The notes under the pieces were generated by a model. The model was not told the origin of the DNA. It made no database searches and saw only the letters and a program-made list of their open reading frames with translations. The position numbers were made by a program, and so were the translations under genes. Positions 27,747-35,727 of a stretch of 64,000 nt of DNA are shown piece after piece (position 1 is the stretch's first letter; each line of letters opens with the position of its first letter). This DNA comes from Arthrobacter antibioticus (GTDB lineage Bacteria > Actinomycetota > Actinomycetes > Actinomycetales > Micrococcaceae). The DNA is taken from assembly GCF_030063205.1 (NCBI RefSeq), contig NZ_JASISQ010000003.1, positions 62,001 through 126,000 on the forward strand, read 5' to 3'.

Positions 27747-29024
27747 ATGTCCCCGCTACACCCCTCTGGTGAAGGCTCGCCACAGATGCGGGACTTGGTG
27801 CGCGAATCCTGGAAACGCTCCCTAGCCGCCCTAACATCATCTGCGGGGCGGCCGCCTCCTGTCATCTGGGAGAGCCGGGAATTAAACGATTTCCGCCGTG
27901 ACCACCCGCTGGCGGCCATCATGCCCGTCATCACCAAATTGCTGATTGAGCCCAGCCACAACACAGGACTTTTGGTTGCCGTGGGCGATGAGCATGGGCG
28001 CCTGCTCTGGGTAGAAGGCGACTCCCCTGCCCGGCGCAACGGTGAAAACATCAACTTCGCCACGGGCGCCGATTGGTCAGAGACAGTGGTGGGCACCAGC
28101 GCCCCGGGCACCGCGCTGGTTCTTGGCCAGAGTGTGCAGATCGTGGGGCAGGAACACTTCAACCCCGATGTTCACTCGTGGAGTTGCACGGCCGTTCCTG
28201 TCCACGATCCCGATTCCGGCTCACTCTTGGGCGTTGTTGACATTACAGGAGGTCCGGACGCCGTAGGGGCAAATACGCTCTCGCTGGTGCAAGCCACGGT
28301 GGCTGCCGCGGAGGCTCAGCTGCGCATCCATCGTCTGGAACGGCGGGCCAGCAATGCCGGGGAACGGGGTTCTTCGCGTTCAGCCGGCCGTCGTGGCCAG
28401 ACTGCCGCCACCGCTAAACCGCTTTACCGTGACTCTCTGCAGCTTCTGGGCCGCGATCAGGGCCTGCTCCATGTTGCCGGCAAGGCCGTCACGCTCAGTG
28501 AGCGGCACACCGAGATTTTGGCCGTTTTGGCCTTGTACCCGCACGGTCTCAGCGCCGAGGAGCTCACCGAGAAAATTTACCCCGATGGCACTTCTTTGAC
28601 CAGTATCCGTGCTGAGTTGGTGCGCCTGCGCAAGTTACTGCTCACTGTTGCACCGACGCTGGTGCCGGCGTCCCGGCCATATAGGCTGCCGCGCCCGCTC
28701 GTGGTGGACGCTGAGCAGGTCAGCAATTATCTTGACCGCGGAGCGCATCGCCTGGCGTTGAACATATACCGCGGCGCCGTCATGCCCCGCTCCATAGCCC
28801 CGGAGATCGAGGCCATCCGGAACCGGGTTGCGGTTCAACTGCGCGAGGCCATCCTCAACGACGCCAGTCCGGAGGTGCTCCTGACCTACTTGCAGCTTCC
28901 CGAGGTAGCGAACGACGTCGACGCCTGGCGCACAGCGTTGCGTCTCCTCCCGCCGCGCTCACCTAAGCGCTCCGCCATAGTGGCCCACGTGCAGGCGCTG
29001 GAAAGAGAACCGCTGGAACACTAG
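27747..29024 (+). CDS. GAF domain transcriptional regulator with C-terminal winged-helix
   Basis: A 425-residue cytosolic protein. The N-terminus ('MRDLVRESWKRSLAA') and GAF domain (about 50-190) resemble the sensory half of AcoR-type activators, but no AAA+ ATPase domain follows. Instead there is a basic linker and a winged-helix-like region ('LSERHTEILAVLALYPHGLSAEELTEKIY', 'TSIRAELVRLRKLL') of about 80 residues. The ATG at 27747 has GGAG 5 bases upstream; a TTG 7 codons earlier is less likely. Such GAF regulators are commonly found beside aldehyde dehydrogenase and DUF779 genes, as here, so control of those genes is likely. Confidence 0.85.
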   Translation: MSPLHPSGEGSPQMRDLVRESWKRSLAALTSSAGRPPPVIWESRELNDFRRDHPLAAIMPVITKLLIEPSHNTGLLVAVGDEHGRLLWVEGDSPARRNGENINFATGADWSETVVGTSAPGTALVLGQSVQIVGQEHFNPDVHSWSCTAVPVHDPDSGSLLGVVDITGGPDAVGANTLSLVQATVAAAEAQLRIHRLERRASNAGERGSSRSAGRRGQTAATAKPLYRDSLQLLGRDQGLLHVAGKAVTLSERHTEILAVLALYPHGLSAEELTEKIYPDGTSLTSIRAELVRLRKLLLTVAPTLVPASRPYRLPRPLVVDAEQVSNYLDRGAHRLALNIYRGAVMPRSIAPEIEAIRNRVAVQLREAILNDASPEVLLTYLQLPEVANDVDAWRTALRLLPPRSPKRSAIVAHVQALEREPLEH

Positions 29025-29108
29025 GCACAGGCACGGATACAGATACAAGGGGCAAAAGGGGCGCCGGAACGTTAGGCCCTGGCTCTGTTACTGAGTGGCC
29101 CACGCATG

Positions 29109-29498
29109 TCAGCCCGCGCGTGCCTCTTCGCTGTGTTCTTGAAGCTGGTGCCGGTCCCGGGCTGCAGTCCAGCCAAGAAGTCCCAGCAAGAGACCGCCAA
29201 TGAACACCGCAGCGATGGCGAAAAGTGAACCATTGAGAAACAGCGAGAGGTATATATCCTCCTGATCACTCACCGGCCCGCTCAAGTCCCACTCCTGCGC
29301 AGAGAGCCCTATTAGTCGGTTGACTTTGGCGGCTGCCCACATCAGGACCAGCAGAGCTATACCCACGGCGCCAAAGTAAAAGTTCCAACTGCGCACTCTG
29401 GCCATTGCCCGTAAAAGCAGGCAGCCGAGCAACAAAATTCCCAGTGTCACCAGCACTATCAGTGCCGCTATCCCGTACACCCAGATCTCGTTCCCCAT
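29109..29498 (-). CDS. Hypothetical three-helix membrane protein
   Basis: A 129-residue protein with membrane helices at about residues 5-29, 42-59 and 88-112, and a polar, acidic tail. I do not recognise a family. The ATG at 29498 is supported by a TAGGCT box 6 bases upstream (leaderless). It is divergent from the aldehyde dehydrogenase gene and shares a 166-base intergenic region with it, so it may be co-regulated. Confidence 0.75.
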   Translation of the reverse strand: MGNEIWVYGIAALIVLVTLGILLLGCLLLRAMARVRSWNFYFGAVGIALLVLMWAAAKVNRLIGLSAQEWDLSGPVSDQEDIYLSLFLNGSLFAIAAVFIGGLLLGLLGWTAARDRHQLQEHSEEARAG

Positions 29499-29504
29499 CT
29501 ACTC

Positions 29505-29510
29505 AGCCTA
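29505..29510 (-). promoter_or_regulatory. Leaderless -10 box of the three-helix membrane protein
   Basis: The minus strand reads TAGGCT, then 6 bases, then the ATG at 29498. Confidence 0.55.
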
Positions 29511-29557
29511 GCAATCCCCCGCCGACCAACGCCCAGCCGAGCAACGAGGCCACGTTT

Positions 29558-29584
29558 ATCTGCCTCATACAGTGTGAGGCAGAT
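29558..29584. promoter_or_regulatory. Perfect inverted repeat, probable operator of the aldehyde dehydrogenase promoter
   Basis: Arms ATCTGCCTCA (29558-29567) and TGAGGCAGAT (29575-29584) are perfect reverse complements with a 7-base spacer. They sit between divergent genes, 80 bases upstream of the dehydrogenase. The likely ligand is the GAF/winged-helix regulator encoded just upstream, by position only. Confidence 0.65.
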
Positions 29585-29664
29585 CATGCAACGTGCTTGC
29601 AACCTCCCCACGCGTACGCTTCCAACCAAGGACGCTGAGGTCCCCCACGCAAAGGAGTTAGACC

Positions 29665-31188
29665 ATGACTGTTTATGCACAGCCCGGTAGTGAAGGCTCA
29701 AAGGTCACGTTTAAGGACCGCTACGAGAACTGGATTGGTGGCGAGTGGGTTGCCCCGGTTAAGGGCGAATATTTTGAGAACATCACACCCGTCACCGGCA
29801 AGGTTTTCTGTGAAATTGCCCGCGGCACGGCCGAGGACATTGAATTAGCACTAGATGCAGCACATAAAGTGGCTCCCAGCTGGGGCAAAACTTCTGCCGC
29901 TGAACGCGCCGGAATTTTGAATAAAGTCGCCGACAGGATCGATGAAAACGTTGAGTTGCTGGCCGTTGCCGAAACCTGGGATAACGGTAAGGCAATCCGG
30001 GAAACCCTCAACGCTGATATCCCCCTAGCGGCCGATCATTTCCGTTACTTTGCCTCAGTGGTTCGCGCCCAAGAGGGCAGCCTCACTCAGATCGATGAGA
30101 ACACCACTGCCTACCATTATCACGAGCCCCTCGGTGTGGTGGGGCAGATCATCCCCTGGAATTTCCCTATTCTCATGGCGGTGTGGAAGTTGGCGCCGGC
30201 CCTCGCGGCGGGCAACGTTGTTGTCCTTAAACCTGCTGAACAAACCCCCGCCTCCATTCTGGTCCTGATGGAACTGCTGGCAGACATTCTCCCGGCCGGT
30301 GTCATTAACGTGGTCAACGGCTTCGGTGTTGAGGCGGGCAAACCACTGGCCTCCTCCAAGCGCATCCGCAAGATCGCGTTCACCGGAGAGACCACTACCG
30401 GGCGGCTCATCAGCCAGTACGCGAGCCAAAACCTCATCCCGGTTACGTTGGAGCTGGGCGGCAAGAGCCCCAACGTCTTCTTTGAGGATGTTATGGATAA
30501 GAAGGATGCGTTCTATGACAAGGCACTGGAGGGCTTCACGCTCTATGCCTTCAATCAGGGCGAGGTTTGCACCTGCCCCTCACGCGCGCTGGTGCAGGAG
30601 TCCATCTATGAAAAGTTCATGGTAGACGCCATTGCCCGCACCGAGGCCATCATTCAGGGCAACCCGCTGGATACCAACACGCAGATTGGCGCCCAGGCTT
30701 CCAATGATCAGCTGGAGAAAATCCTCTCCTATATGGACATTGGCCAGCAGGAAGGCGCCAAGATCCTCACCGGTGGCGAGCGCAATATCCTCGAAGGTGA
30801 CTTGGCTGGCGGCTATTACGTCAAGCCCACCATTTTTGAGGGCACAAATAATATGCGCATCTTCCAGGAGGAAATCTTTGGCCCTGTGCTGGCGGTGACA
30901 AAGTTTGATGACTACGCCGACGCCATGCACATTGCCAATGACACGCTCTACGGCTTGGGCGCAGGTGTCTGGTCCCGCAACGGCAATGTGGCCTACCGTG
31001 CAGGCCGTGAGATCCAGGCCGGGCGAGTGTGGGTGAACAATTACCACGCCTACCCCGCTGGAGCCGCGTTTGGTGGGTACAAGTCTTCAGGTATTGGCAG
31101 GGAAAACCACGCCATGATGCTCGATCATTACCAGCAGACCAAGAACCTGCTGGTCAGCCACGGCGAGGACAAGCAGGGCTTCTTCTAA
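29665..31188 (+). CDS. Aldehyde dehydrogenase (NAD-dependent, ExaC/AldA type)
   Basis: A 507-residue cytosolic enzyme that oxidises aldehydes to acids. Seen are the '[18 protein letters not shown]' segment, the cofactor loop 'GETTTGR', the general base Glu in 'LELGGKSPN' and the nucleophile Cys302 in '[11 protein letters not shown]', where a second Cys follows at 304. Length and the CTC motif fit the acetaldehyde/chloroacetaldehyde group. AAAGGAG precedes the ATG. A perfect inverted repeat lies upstream and a DUF779 gene downstream, the usual partners in alcohol or aldehyde oxidation loci. Confidence 0.95.
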   Translation: MTVYAQPGSEGSKVTFKDRYENWIGGEWVAPVKGEYFENITPVTGKVFCEIARGTAEDIELALDAAHKVAPSWGKTSAAERAGILNKVADRIDENVELLAVAETWDNGKAIRETLNADIPLAADHFRYFASVVRAQEGSLTQIDENTTAYHYHEPLGVVGQIIPWNFPILMAVWKLAPALAAGNVVVLKPAEQTPASILVLMELLADILPAGVINVVNGFGVEAGKPLASSKRIRKIAFTGETTTGRLISQYASQNLIPVTLELGGKSPNVFFEDVMDKKDAFYDKALEGFTLYAFNQGEVCTCPSRALVQESIYEKFMVDAIARTEAIIQGNPLDTNTQIGAQASNDQLEKILSYMDIGQQEGAKILTGGERNILEGDLAGGYYVKPTIFEGTNNMRIFQEEIFGPVLAVTKFDDYADAMHIANDTLYGLGAGVWSRNGNVAYRAGREIQAGRVWVNNYHAYPAGAAFGGYKSSGIGRENHAMMLDHYQQTKNLLVSHGEDKQGFF

Positions 31189-31195
31189 ACCGGAC

Positions 31196-31230
31196 GCCGG
31201 GCACCCCAAATACTCAGAGCGGTGCCCGGC
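31196..31230 (+). terminator. Hairpin after the aldehyde dehydrogenase
   Basis: A perfect 10-base stem GCCGGGCACC/GGTGCCCGGC with a 15-base loop starts 7 bases after the stop. No T-tract follows, so it may be an attenuator or mRNA-stabilising stem between the two genes of the operon. Confidence 0.5.
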
Positions 31231-31231
31231 C

Positions 31232-31317
31232 CCGTCGCTCGCTCACTCCACGTCGTGTTTTAGCCATCGCGCGCTCACTCCACGTCGTGTTTTTGCCGTC
31301 GCTCGCTCACTCCACGT
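31232..31317. repeat. 32-base tandem repeat, 2.7 copies
   Basis: Units start at 31232, 31264 and 31296. The common core GCTCACTCCACGT is followed in the first two units by CGTGTTTT. The units differ at a few bases, and the third is cut after 22 bases. It fills the gap between the dehydrogenase hairpin and the DUF779 ribosome binding site. Confidence 0.9.
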
Positions 31318-31344
31318 GCAACCGAGAAGAAAAGAAACCCTGCA

Positions 31345-31761
31345 ATGACAACTACAGCCGATGTTTTGGATGCCGCCATCACCATCCCGGGTGAGAGCGA
31401 ATCACGCGTGGCTTTATCTGGCATGGCAGTTGAGCTGTTGCAAAAGTTGTGGGGTTTGCACGGTCCGTTAATGTTCCATCAATCCGGTGGCTGCTGCGAC
31501 GGCTCCTCCCCCATGTGCTACCCGGCCGGAGAGTTCATCACAGCCGAAGCGGACATCCTGTTGGGACTCTTTGAGCTTCCTGACTGCGGACCACTGGAAT
31601 TTTGGATGTCCAAGGAACAATTCAACTACTGGTCGCACACGCATCTTACCGTTGATGTTGTTCCCGGACGCGGCAGCGGCTTCTCCGTTGAAGCCCCTGA
31701 AGGCAAACGATTCCTGATCCGATCCAAGCTCGTGGACGGGTTTGTTCCCGCCCAGACCTAG
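31345..31761 (+). CDS. DUF779 family protein
   Basis: A 138-residue cytosolic protein with the family's metal-ligand-like cluster 'HQSGGCCDGSSPMCYP' (about residues 45-60) and 'LPDCGPLEFWMS'. DUF779 genes regularly accompany aldehyde or alcohol dehydrogenases. The biochemical role is unknown; handling of metal or redox status of the partner enzyme is a guess. The ATG has an A/G-rich stretch about 10 bases upstream. Confidence 0.88.
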   Translation: MTTTADVLDAAITIPGESESRVALSGMAVELLQKLWGLHGPLMFHQSGGCCDGSSPMCYPAGEFITAEADILLGLFELPDCGPLEFWMSKEQFNYWSHTHLTVDVVPGRGSGFSVEAPEGKRFLIRSKLVDGFVPAQT

Positions 31762-31842
31762 CCCCCGTCCCCTAAGCCTCGCGCCCTAGACACACCCCAA
31801 ACCCCCCCCGGTTGAGATTGGAGATCATGACACGCATAAAGC

Positions 31843-31932
31843 CTATTTGCGCTTACGTTTAGACTGCTGCCGTTTTTGCACAATGACAGCCACTACGGCC
31901 ACCACGATGGCGCCGGCCATGGCGATTTCCAT
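31843..31932 (-). CDS. Putative 29-aa single-helix membrane peptide
   Basis: This short frame reads M-E-I-A-M, then a 15-residue hydrophobic run rich in Val/Ala, then QKRQQSKRKRK and a stop. A very good ribosome binding site (GGAGGGGA) sits 5 bases before the ATG at 31932. One membrane helix with a basic cytosolic tail is the obvious topology. No family is recognised. It is divergent from maf. Confidence 0.55.
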   Translation of the reverse strand: MEIAMAGAIVVAVVAVIVQKRQQSKRKRK

Positions 31933-31988
31933 TCGTTCCCCTCCCTCCGCCGTGTTCACAAACCAGCCTCAAGCATAGGCGAGGCCCC

Positions 31989-32076
31989 CTGAGGCAGAAA
32001 AGTCGCAGGCAAAAAAGCCTGAAGCGGAAAAGTCGGAGACGGGAAGCCGGATCAGGAAAGTTGGGCCGGCTAAGTC
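31989..32076. repeat. Degenerate 29-30-base tandem repeat, three units
   Basis: Units begin at 31989 (CTGAGGCAGAAAAGTCG...), 32019 (CTGAAGCGGAAAAGTCG...) and 32048 (CGGATCAGGAAAGTTGG...). The array fills the gap between the tiny membrane peptide and the maf promoter. Confidence 0.7.
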
Positions 32077-32082
32077 TAGGCT
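32077..32082 (+). promoter_or_regulatory. Leaderless -10 box of maf
   Basis: TAGGCT is followed by 6 bases and the ATG at 32089. Confidence 0.6.
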
Positions 32083-32088
32083 TGAGGC

Positions 32089-32700
32089 ATGACCCAATCA
32101 CTCGTGCTTGCCTCCGCCTCTCCCGCCCGCACCAGACTCCTCAGCGAAGCAGGCATTGCCCACACAGTCATGGTTTCCGACGTGGATGAGGACGCCGCCA
32201 CCGCCGCTGCAGGTCCCCTGACACCACCCGAAACCGCCCTCCTGCTGGCCCGCGCCAAGGCCGAATCGGTTGCTTTGAACGCCCCAAACTCACTTGTTGT
32301 GGGCTGCGATTCAGTGTTTGAACTTGCGGGAGAGCCCTATGGCAAACCATGGGAACCGGAGGTGGCACGCGAACGCTGGCAAATGATGCGCGGCAAGTCA
32401 GGAGTATTGCACACGGGCCACTGGCTCATTTCCTTGGACGACGCCGGATCTTCCGTTGGGCACGGTGAGGTCACCAGCGCCGTGGTCACCTTTGAAGACG
32501 TGTCCGACGCCGAGATCGACGCCTACGTGGCTACCGGGGAACCTCTCGCGGTGGCTGGCGGATTCACTATTGACGGTCTCGCGGGAGCGTTCATCTGTGG
32601 TGTTGAGGGCGACCCCCACACTGTTGTGGGACTTTCGATCTCCACACTTCGCCGTCTGTTAGCCAAAACCGGCGTGTCAATCACAGATTTATGGGCATGA
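32089..32700 (+). CDS. maf: Maf family nucleotide pyrophosphatase
   Basis: A 203-residue cytosolic enzyme of the Maf/HAM1 fold that hydrolyses non-canonical nucleoside triphosphates such as dTTP/UTP or modified forms. The N-terminal 'ASASPARTRLL' loop, 'GCDSVFELAGEPYGKP' and 'AVAGGFTIDGLAGAFICGVEGD' are family motifs, with the central Asp in 'GCDS'. maf is commonly encoded next to the biotinylated carboxylase alpha subunit in actinobacteria, as here. Confidence 0.93.
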   Translation: MTQSLVLASASPARTRLLSEAGIAHTVMVSDVDEDAATAAAGPLTPPETALLLARAKAESVALNAPNSLVVGCDSVFELAGEPYGKPWEPEVARERWQMMRGKSGVLHTGHWLISLDDAGSSVGHGEVTSAVVTFEDVSDAEIDAYVATGEPLAVAGGFTIDGLAGAFICGVEGDPHTVVGLSISTLRRLLAKTGVSITDLWA

Positions 32701-32751
32701 CCTTTCTAATCGCGACAGCCCCCGAGAGCACAAATGGGAAGTGGATTTAGA

Positions 32752-32789
32752 GAAAGTACTTGACGTAATGGAAAGTACTTCTCTAGAAT
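32752..32789 (+). promoter_or_regulatory. Promoter with duplicated GAAAGTACTT operator
   Basis: GAAAGTACTT occurs exactly twice, at 32752-32761 and 32771-32780 (19 bases apart); each contains the palindrome AAGTACTT. A -35 TTGACG (32760-32765) and a -10 TAGAAT (32784-32789), 18 bases apart, overlap the boxes. The winged-helix protein encoded downstream is the obvious candidate to bind here. Confidence 0.75.
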
Positions 32790-32824
32790 CGGTTCAGCGA
32801 ACCATTCCATGAAAGGTGCTCCCA

Positions 32825-33268
32825 ATGACTCAGGGCAACAATCCCCTCTCGGCAGAAGAGGCGCGGGCGCTCCTGGCCAGGGCTGACGGCATCAGCAGCA
32901 CGGCCATCAACAACACCGGCTGGCCCACTGCAATGATCTTCAACAGCCTGGCGATCTTCGGCTCCCTACTCATGATTGGACTGCACATTGTTGCCCACAC
33001 AGGGTACGGCGCCGCGCTCATAAGCATGTCGGTTGGTTTCTGGGCCGTCTTCTCCTCACTAACCTGGACCTTCATGCAGCGCACCACCAAGGCTGGTTAC
33101 TCCAAACGGTTCCTGTCATCCATTGCCATTTACATGGGCTTGTACGTTGTGGCCCTGCTGATTGGAACGCTGGTATTCCCCCACGGCAGCCTCGCGTATT
33201 ACATCACTGCGGCCGTGGTGCTTGCAGCAGCCGGTCTTGCCGGTGCGTTCAGGGAACTGCGGGCATGA
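32825..33268 (+). CDS. Hypothetical four-helix membrane protein
   Basis: A 147-residue protein with about four membrane helices (about residues 33-55, 62-83, 97-118 and 122-141) and a polar N-terminus. The ATG at 32825 has GAAAGG 8 bases upstream; the GTG three codons earlier overlaps that site. It overlaps the winged-helix gene by 4 bases (ATGA). It is a likely target and partner of that regulator, an arrangement I have seen for small membrane protein/HTH pairs in Micrococcaceae. Function unknown. Confidence 0.82.
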   Translation: MTQGNNPLSAEEARALLARADGISSTAINNTGWPTAMIFNSLAIFGSLLMIGLHIVAHTGYGAALISMSVGFWAVFSSLTWTFMQRTTKAGYSKRFLSSIAIYMGLYVVALLIGTLVFPHGSLAYYITAAVVLAAAGLAGAFRELRA

Positions 33269-33582
33269 AGGAGCAATCTGCGAACCCAGCGCAGCACCCC
33301 CGCCACGAACTCAGCGAAGTCCTTCATCAGCCCGTGCGGTTCTCCATTGCGGCCGCTCTGTCACGAACTGAAACCATGGACTTCAAGGACCTTCGCAATG
33401 CCATTCAGGTCAGCGATTCGGTGCTGAGCAAGCAACTCTCGGCACTGGAAAAAGCGGGCTATATTGATATTAAGAAGGCATTTGTTGGTAAGTTTCCGCG
33501 TACTTCGGTCAAACTAACAGCCTCGGGAACTCAGGCTTGGGAGCACCACTTGGCCACCCTGCGCCTGATTGCCGGCGGGTAG
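33265..33582 (+). CDS. Winged-helix transcriptional regulator (HTH_34/MarR-like)
   Basis: A 105-residue DNA-binding protein. The winged helix covers about residues 20-90: 'MDFKDLRNAIQVSDSVLSKQLSALEKAGYIDIKK' spans helix-turn-helix and wing, followed by 'RTSVKLTASG'. No sensor domain is present. It is translationally coupled to the membrane protein before it, under a promoter with two identical GAAAGTACTT boxes, which points to autorepression. Confidence 0.88.
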   Translation: MKEQSANPAQHPRHELSEVLHQPVRFSIAAALSRTETMDFKDLRNAIQVSDSVLSKQLSALEKAGYIDIKKAFVGKFPRTSVKLTASGTQAWEHHLATLRLIAGG

Positions 33583-33589
33583 CGGATAA

Positions 33590-33608
33590 CGGGGTAGCAA
33601 ATACCCCG
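33590..33608 (+). terminator. Small hairpin after the winged-helix gene
   Basis: The stem is CGGGGTA-GCAAA-TACCCCG, 7 base pairs, with no T-tract. It is a possible weak terminator. Confidence 0.35.
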
Positions 33609-33634
33609 GAGCCCGCACGCGATTTCGAAGCGGG

Positions 33635-33707
33635 GCCAAGCCCACGGGCCGAAGGTCAGCCAAGCCCCCGGGCCAGAGTGCAGCCAAGTCAGCCAAGCCG
33701 CCTTGGC
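33635..33707. repeat. 24-base tandem repeat with trailing GCCAAG units
   Basis: GCCAAGCCCACGGGCC (33635 on) and GCCAAGCCCCCGGGCC (33659 on) begin two 24-base units, followed by GCCAAGTCA and GCCAAGCCG. The last GCCAAG can form a 6-base stem with CTTGGC (33702-33707). It lies between the winged-helix gene and accA. Confidence 0.7.
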
Positions 33708-33854
33708 GGCGGTACCAACAGGGACGGGGTCACAAAGGAACTTTCTTGTAGGAAACCCACAAAATATTCCTTCCATACACGCATAAACAGTCTCATGTGT
33801 GCCGAAAATCCACATATCCACGCTAGGCTCGCTTGAGAATAGAAGGAGTCCCGT

Positions 33855-35669
33855 GTGACCATTTCACGCTCTGCAACTGCCAATGCAGCGGAGGCAACCC
33901 CGCTGACCAAAGTCCTGATAGCCAACCGCGGCGAAATTGCCGTCCGTATCATCCGGGCCGCTCGCGACGAAGGCATCCTCTCCGTTGCTGTCTACGCAGA
34001 GCCGGATAGGGACGCCCTCCACGTGCGCATGGCTGATGAGGCGTTCGCACTTGGCGGTGAGACGGCCGCCGATTCCTACCTGGTCATGGACAAGCTCCTT
34101 GCTGCGGCCCAGGCTGCAGGGGCCGATTGTGTGCACCCCGGCTATGGTTTCTTGGCCGAAAACGCCGTATTCGCCCAACGGGTCATCGATGCCGGCCTCA
34201 CGTGGATTGGCCCGTCCCCTGCGGCTATCGCGGCTCTTGGCGATAAGGTTCAGGCTCGCCACATCGCCGAAAAGGTCGGTGCACCTCTGGTCCCCGGCAC
34301 CAAGAACCCTGTTGAATCCACACAGGAAGTCCTGGCATTTGCCGATGAATTTGGGCTCCCCCTGGCCATCAAGGCAGCCTACGGCGGTGGCGGCCGGGGC
34401 ATCAAGGTTGTCCACACTCGTGAAGAGATCCCCGAACTCTACGAATCTGCCGTCCGTGAAGCCGTGGCGGCTTTTGGTCGTGGCGAGTGCTTCGTGGAGC
34501 GTTTCTTAGAAGCTCCCCGGCACGTGGAAACCCAGTGTCTGGCGGATGCCGCCGGCAATGTGGTTGTTGTCTCCACGCGTGACTGCTCATTGCAGCGTCG
34601 TAACCAAAAGCTCGTTGAAGAAGCACCGGCGCCGTTCCTCAGCGATGATCAAAACAAGCGCCTCTATGAAGCCTCCAAGGCCATCATGAAGGAAGCAAAC
34701 TACGTAGGCGCCGGCACGTGCGAATTCCTTGTGGGCCCGGATGGAACCATCTCCTTCCTCGAGGTCAACACACGCCTGCAGGTGGAACACACCATCTCCG
34801 AAGAAGTGACAGGGATCGATCTGGTCCGCGAACAGTTCCGGATCGCCCGCGGCGAGGAACTCGGTTATGGGGACCCTGAGATCCGCGGCCACTCCTTCGA
34901 GTTCCGCATCAATGGCGAGGATCCGGGCCGCGGCTTCATGCCAGCCCCCGGCACCGTCACCACCCTGATATTGCCCACAGGCCCCGGCGTCCGCGTCGAT
35001 TCAGGCATCACCGCCGGCGAAGTCATTGGCGGGAATTTCGATTCCATGCTGGCCAAGCTGATCGTCACCGGCGCCACCCGCGAGCAGGCCCTCCAACGCT
35101 CCAGCCGCGCGCTGAGCGAAATGCAGGTCGGCGGCCTGCCCACAGTCCTGCCCTTCCACCGCGCAGTGGTGATCGACCCCGCCTTCGCCCCCACCGACGG
35201 CACCCCCTTCACCACTCACACGCGCTGGATCGAAACCGAGTTCAACAACACCATCCCCGCCTTCGATCTCACGGGTGTTTCCAGCTCAGCGGACGACGCC
35301 GGAACTCGCCAAAGCGTGACAGTTGAGGTGGGTGGCAAACGGCTTGAGGTGACCCTCCCGGCGTCGTTCGCTTCCAGCAATGGCAACAGTAGCGGCGCGA
35401 AGAAGGCCAAGAAGGCCGGGCGCAACCGCTCCTCCAACCCGGCGGCAGCCAACGGCAACGCACTGACTTCCCCTATGCAGGGAACCATTGTGAAGGTGGC
35501 AGTGGCGGACGGCGATGTGGTCTCAGAAGGTGACCTGGTGGTAGTGCTGGAGGCCATGAAGATGGAACAACCCCTCACGGCGCACCGGGCCGGGACCATC
35601 ACCGGTCTAAGCGCGGCCGCCGGTGACACAGTTTCTGCTGGTGCCGTGTTGGCATCCATCGAAGACTAA
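33855..35669 (+). CDS. accA: Acetyl/propionyl-CoA carboxylase alpha subunit (biotin carboxylase plus biotin carrier)
   Basis: A 604-residue cytosolic protein. The biotin carboxylase part (about 15-460) shows '[20 protein letters not shown]', the ATP-grasp loop '[13 protein letters not shown]' and '[20 protein letters not shown]'. The C-terminal carrier domain (about 530-604) has Lys569 in 'EAMKM' for biotin. A linker rich in Lys/Asn/Ser/Ala joins them. The GTG start has AGAAGGAG upstream. The protein works with AccD and AccE (15298-17093) and is biotinylated by BirA. A perfect bidirectional terminator follows 8 bases after the stop. Confidence 0.95.
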   Translation: MTISRSATANAAEATPLTKVLIANRGEIAVRIIRAARDEGILSVAVYAEPDRDALHVRMADEAFALGGETAADSYLVMDKLLAAAQAAGADCVHPGYGFLAENAVFAQRVIDAGLTWIGPSPAAIAALGDKVQARHIAEKVGAPLVPGTKNPVESTQEVLAFADEFGLPLAIKAAYGGGGRGIKVVHTREEIPELYESAVREAVAAFGRGECFVERFLEAPRHVETQCLADAAGNVVVVSTRDCSLQRRNQKLVEEAPAPFLSDDQNKRLYEASKAIMKEANYVGAGTCEFLVGPDGTISFLEVNTRLQVEHTISEEVTGIDLVREQFRIARGEELGYGDPEIRGHSFEFRINGEDPGRGFMPAPGTVTTLILPTGPGVRVDSGITAGEVIGGNFDSMLAKLIVTGATREQALQRSSRALSEMQVGGLPTVLPFHRAVVIDPAFAPTDGTPFTTHTRWIETEFNNTIPAFDLTGVSSSADDAGTRQSVTVEVGGKRLEVTLPASFASSNGNSSGAKKAKKAGRNRSSNPAAANGNALTSPMQGTIVKVAVADGDVVSEGDLVVVLEAMKMEQPLTAHRAGTITGLSAAAGDTVSAGAVLASIED

Positions 35670-35676
35670 GTACCAA

Positions 35677-35715
35677 CTAAAGCGGGTCCCGAGCGACGCT
35701 CGGGACCCGCTTTAG
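35677..35715. terminator. Bidirectional terminator between accA and the MHS transporter
   Basis: A perfect 18-base stem (35677-35694 and 35698-35715, CTAAAGCGGGTCCCGAGC and its complement) with a 3-base loop, between convergent genes, with T/A-rich ends on both sides. Confidence 0.92.
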
Positions 35716-35727
35716 TTTAACGCCTTG

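Noticed and set aside
31232-31317. CRISPR-like look of the 32-base repeats
   Set aside because: The units are contiguous, with no spacers between them, and no cas gene is present.
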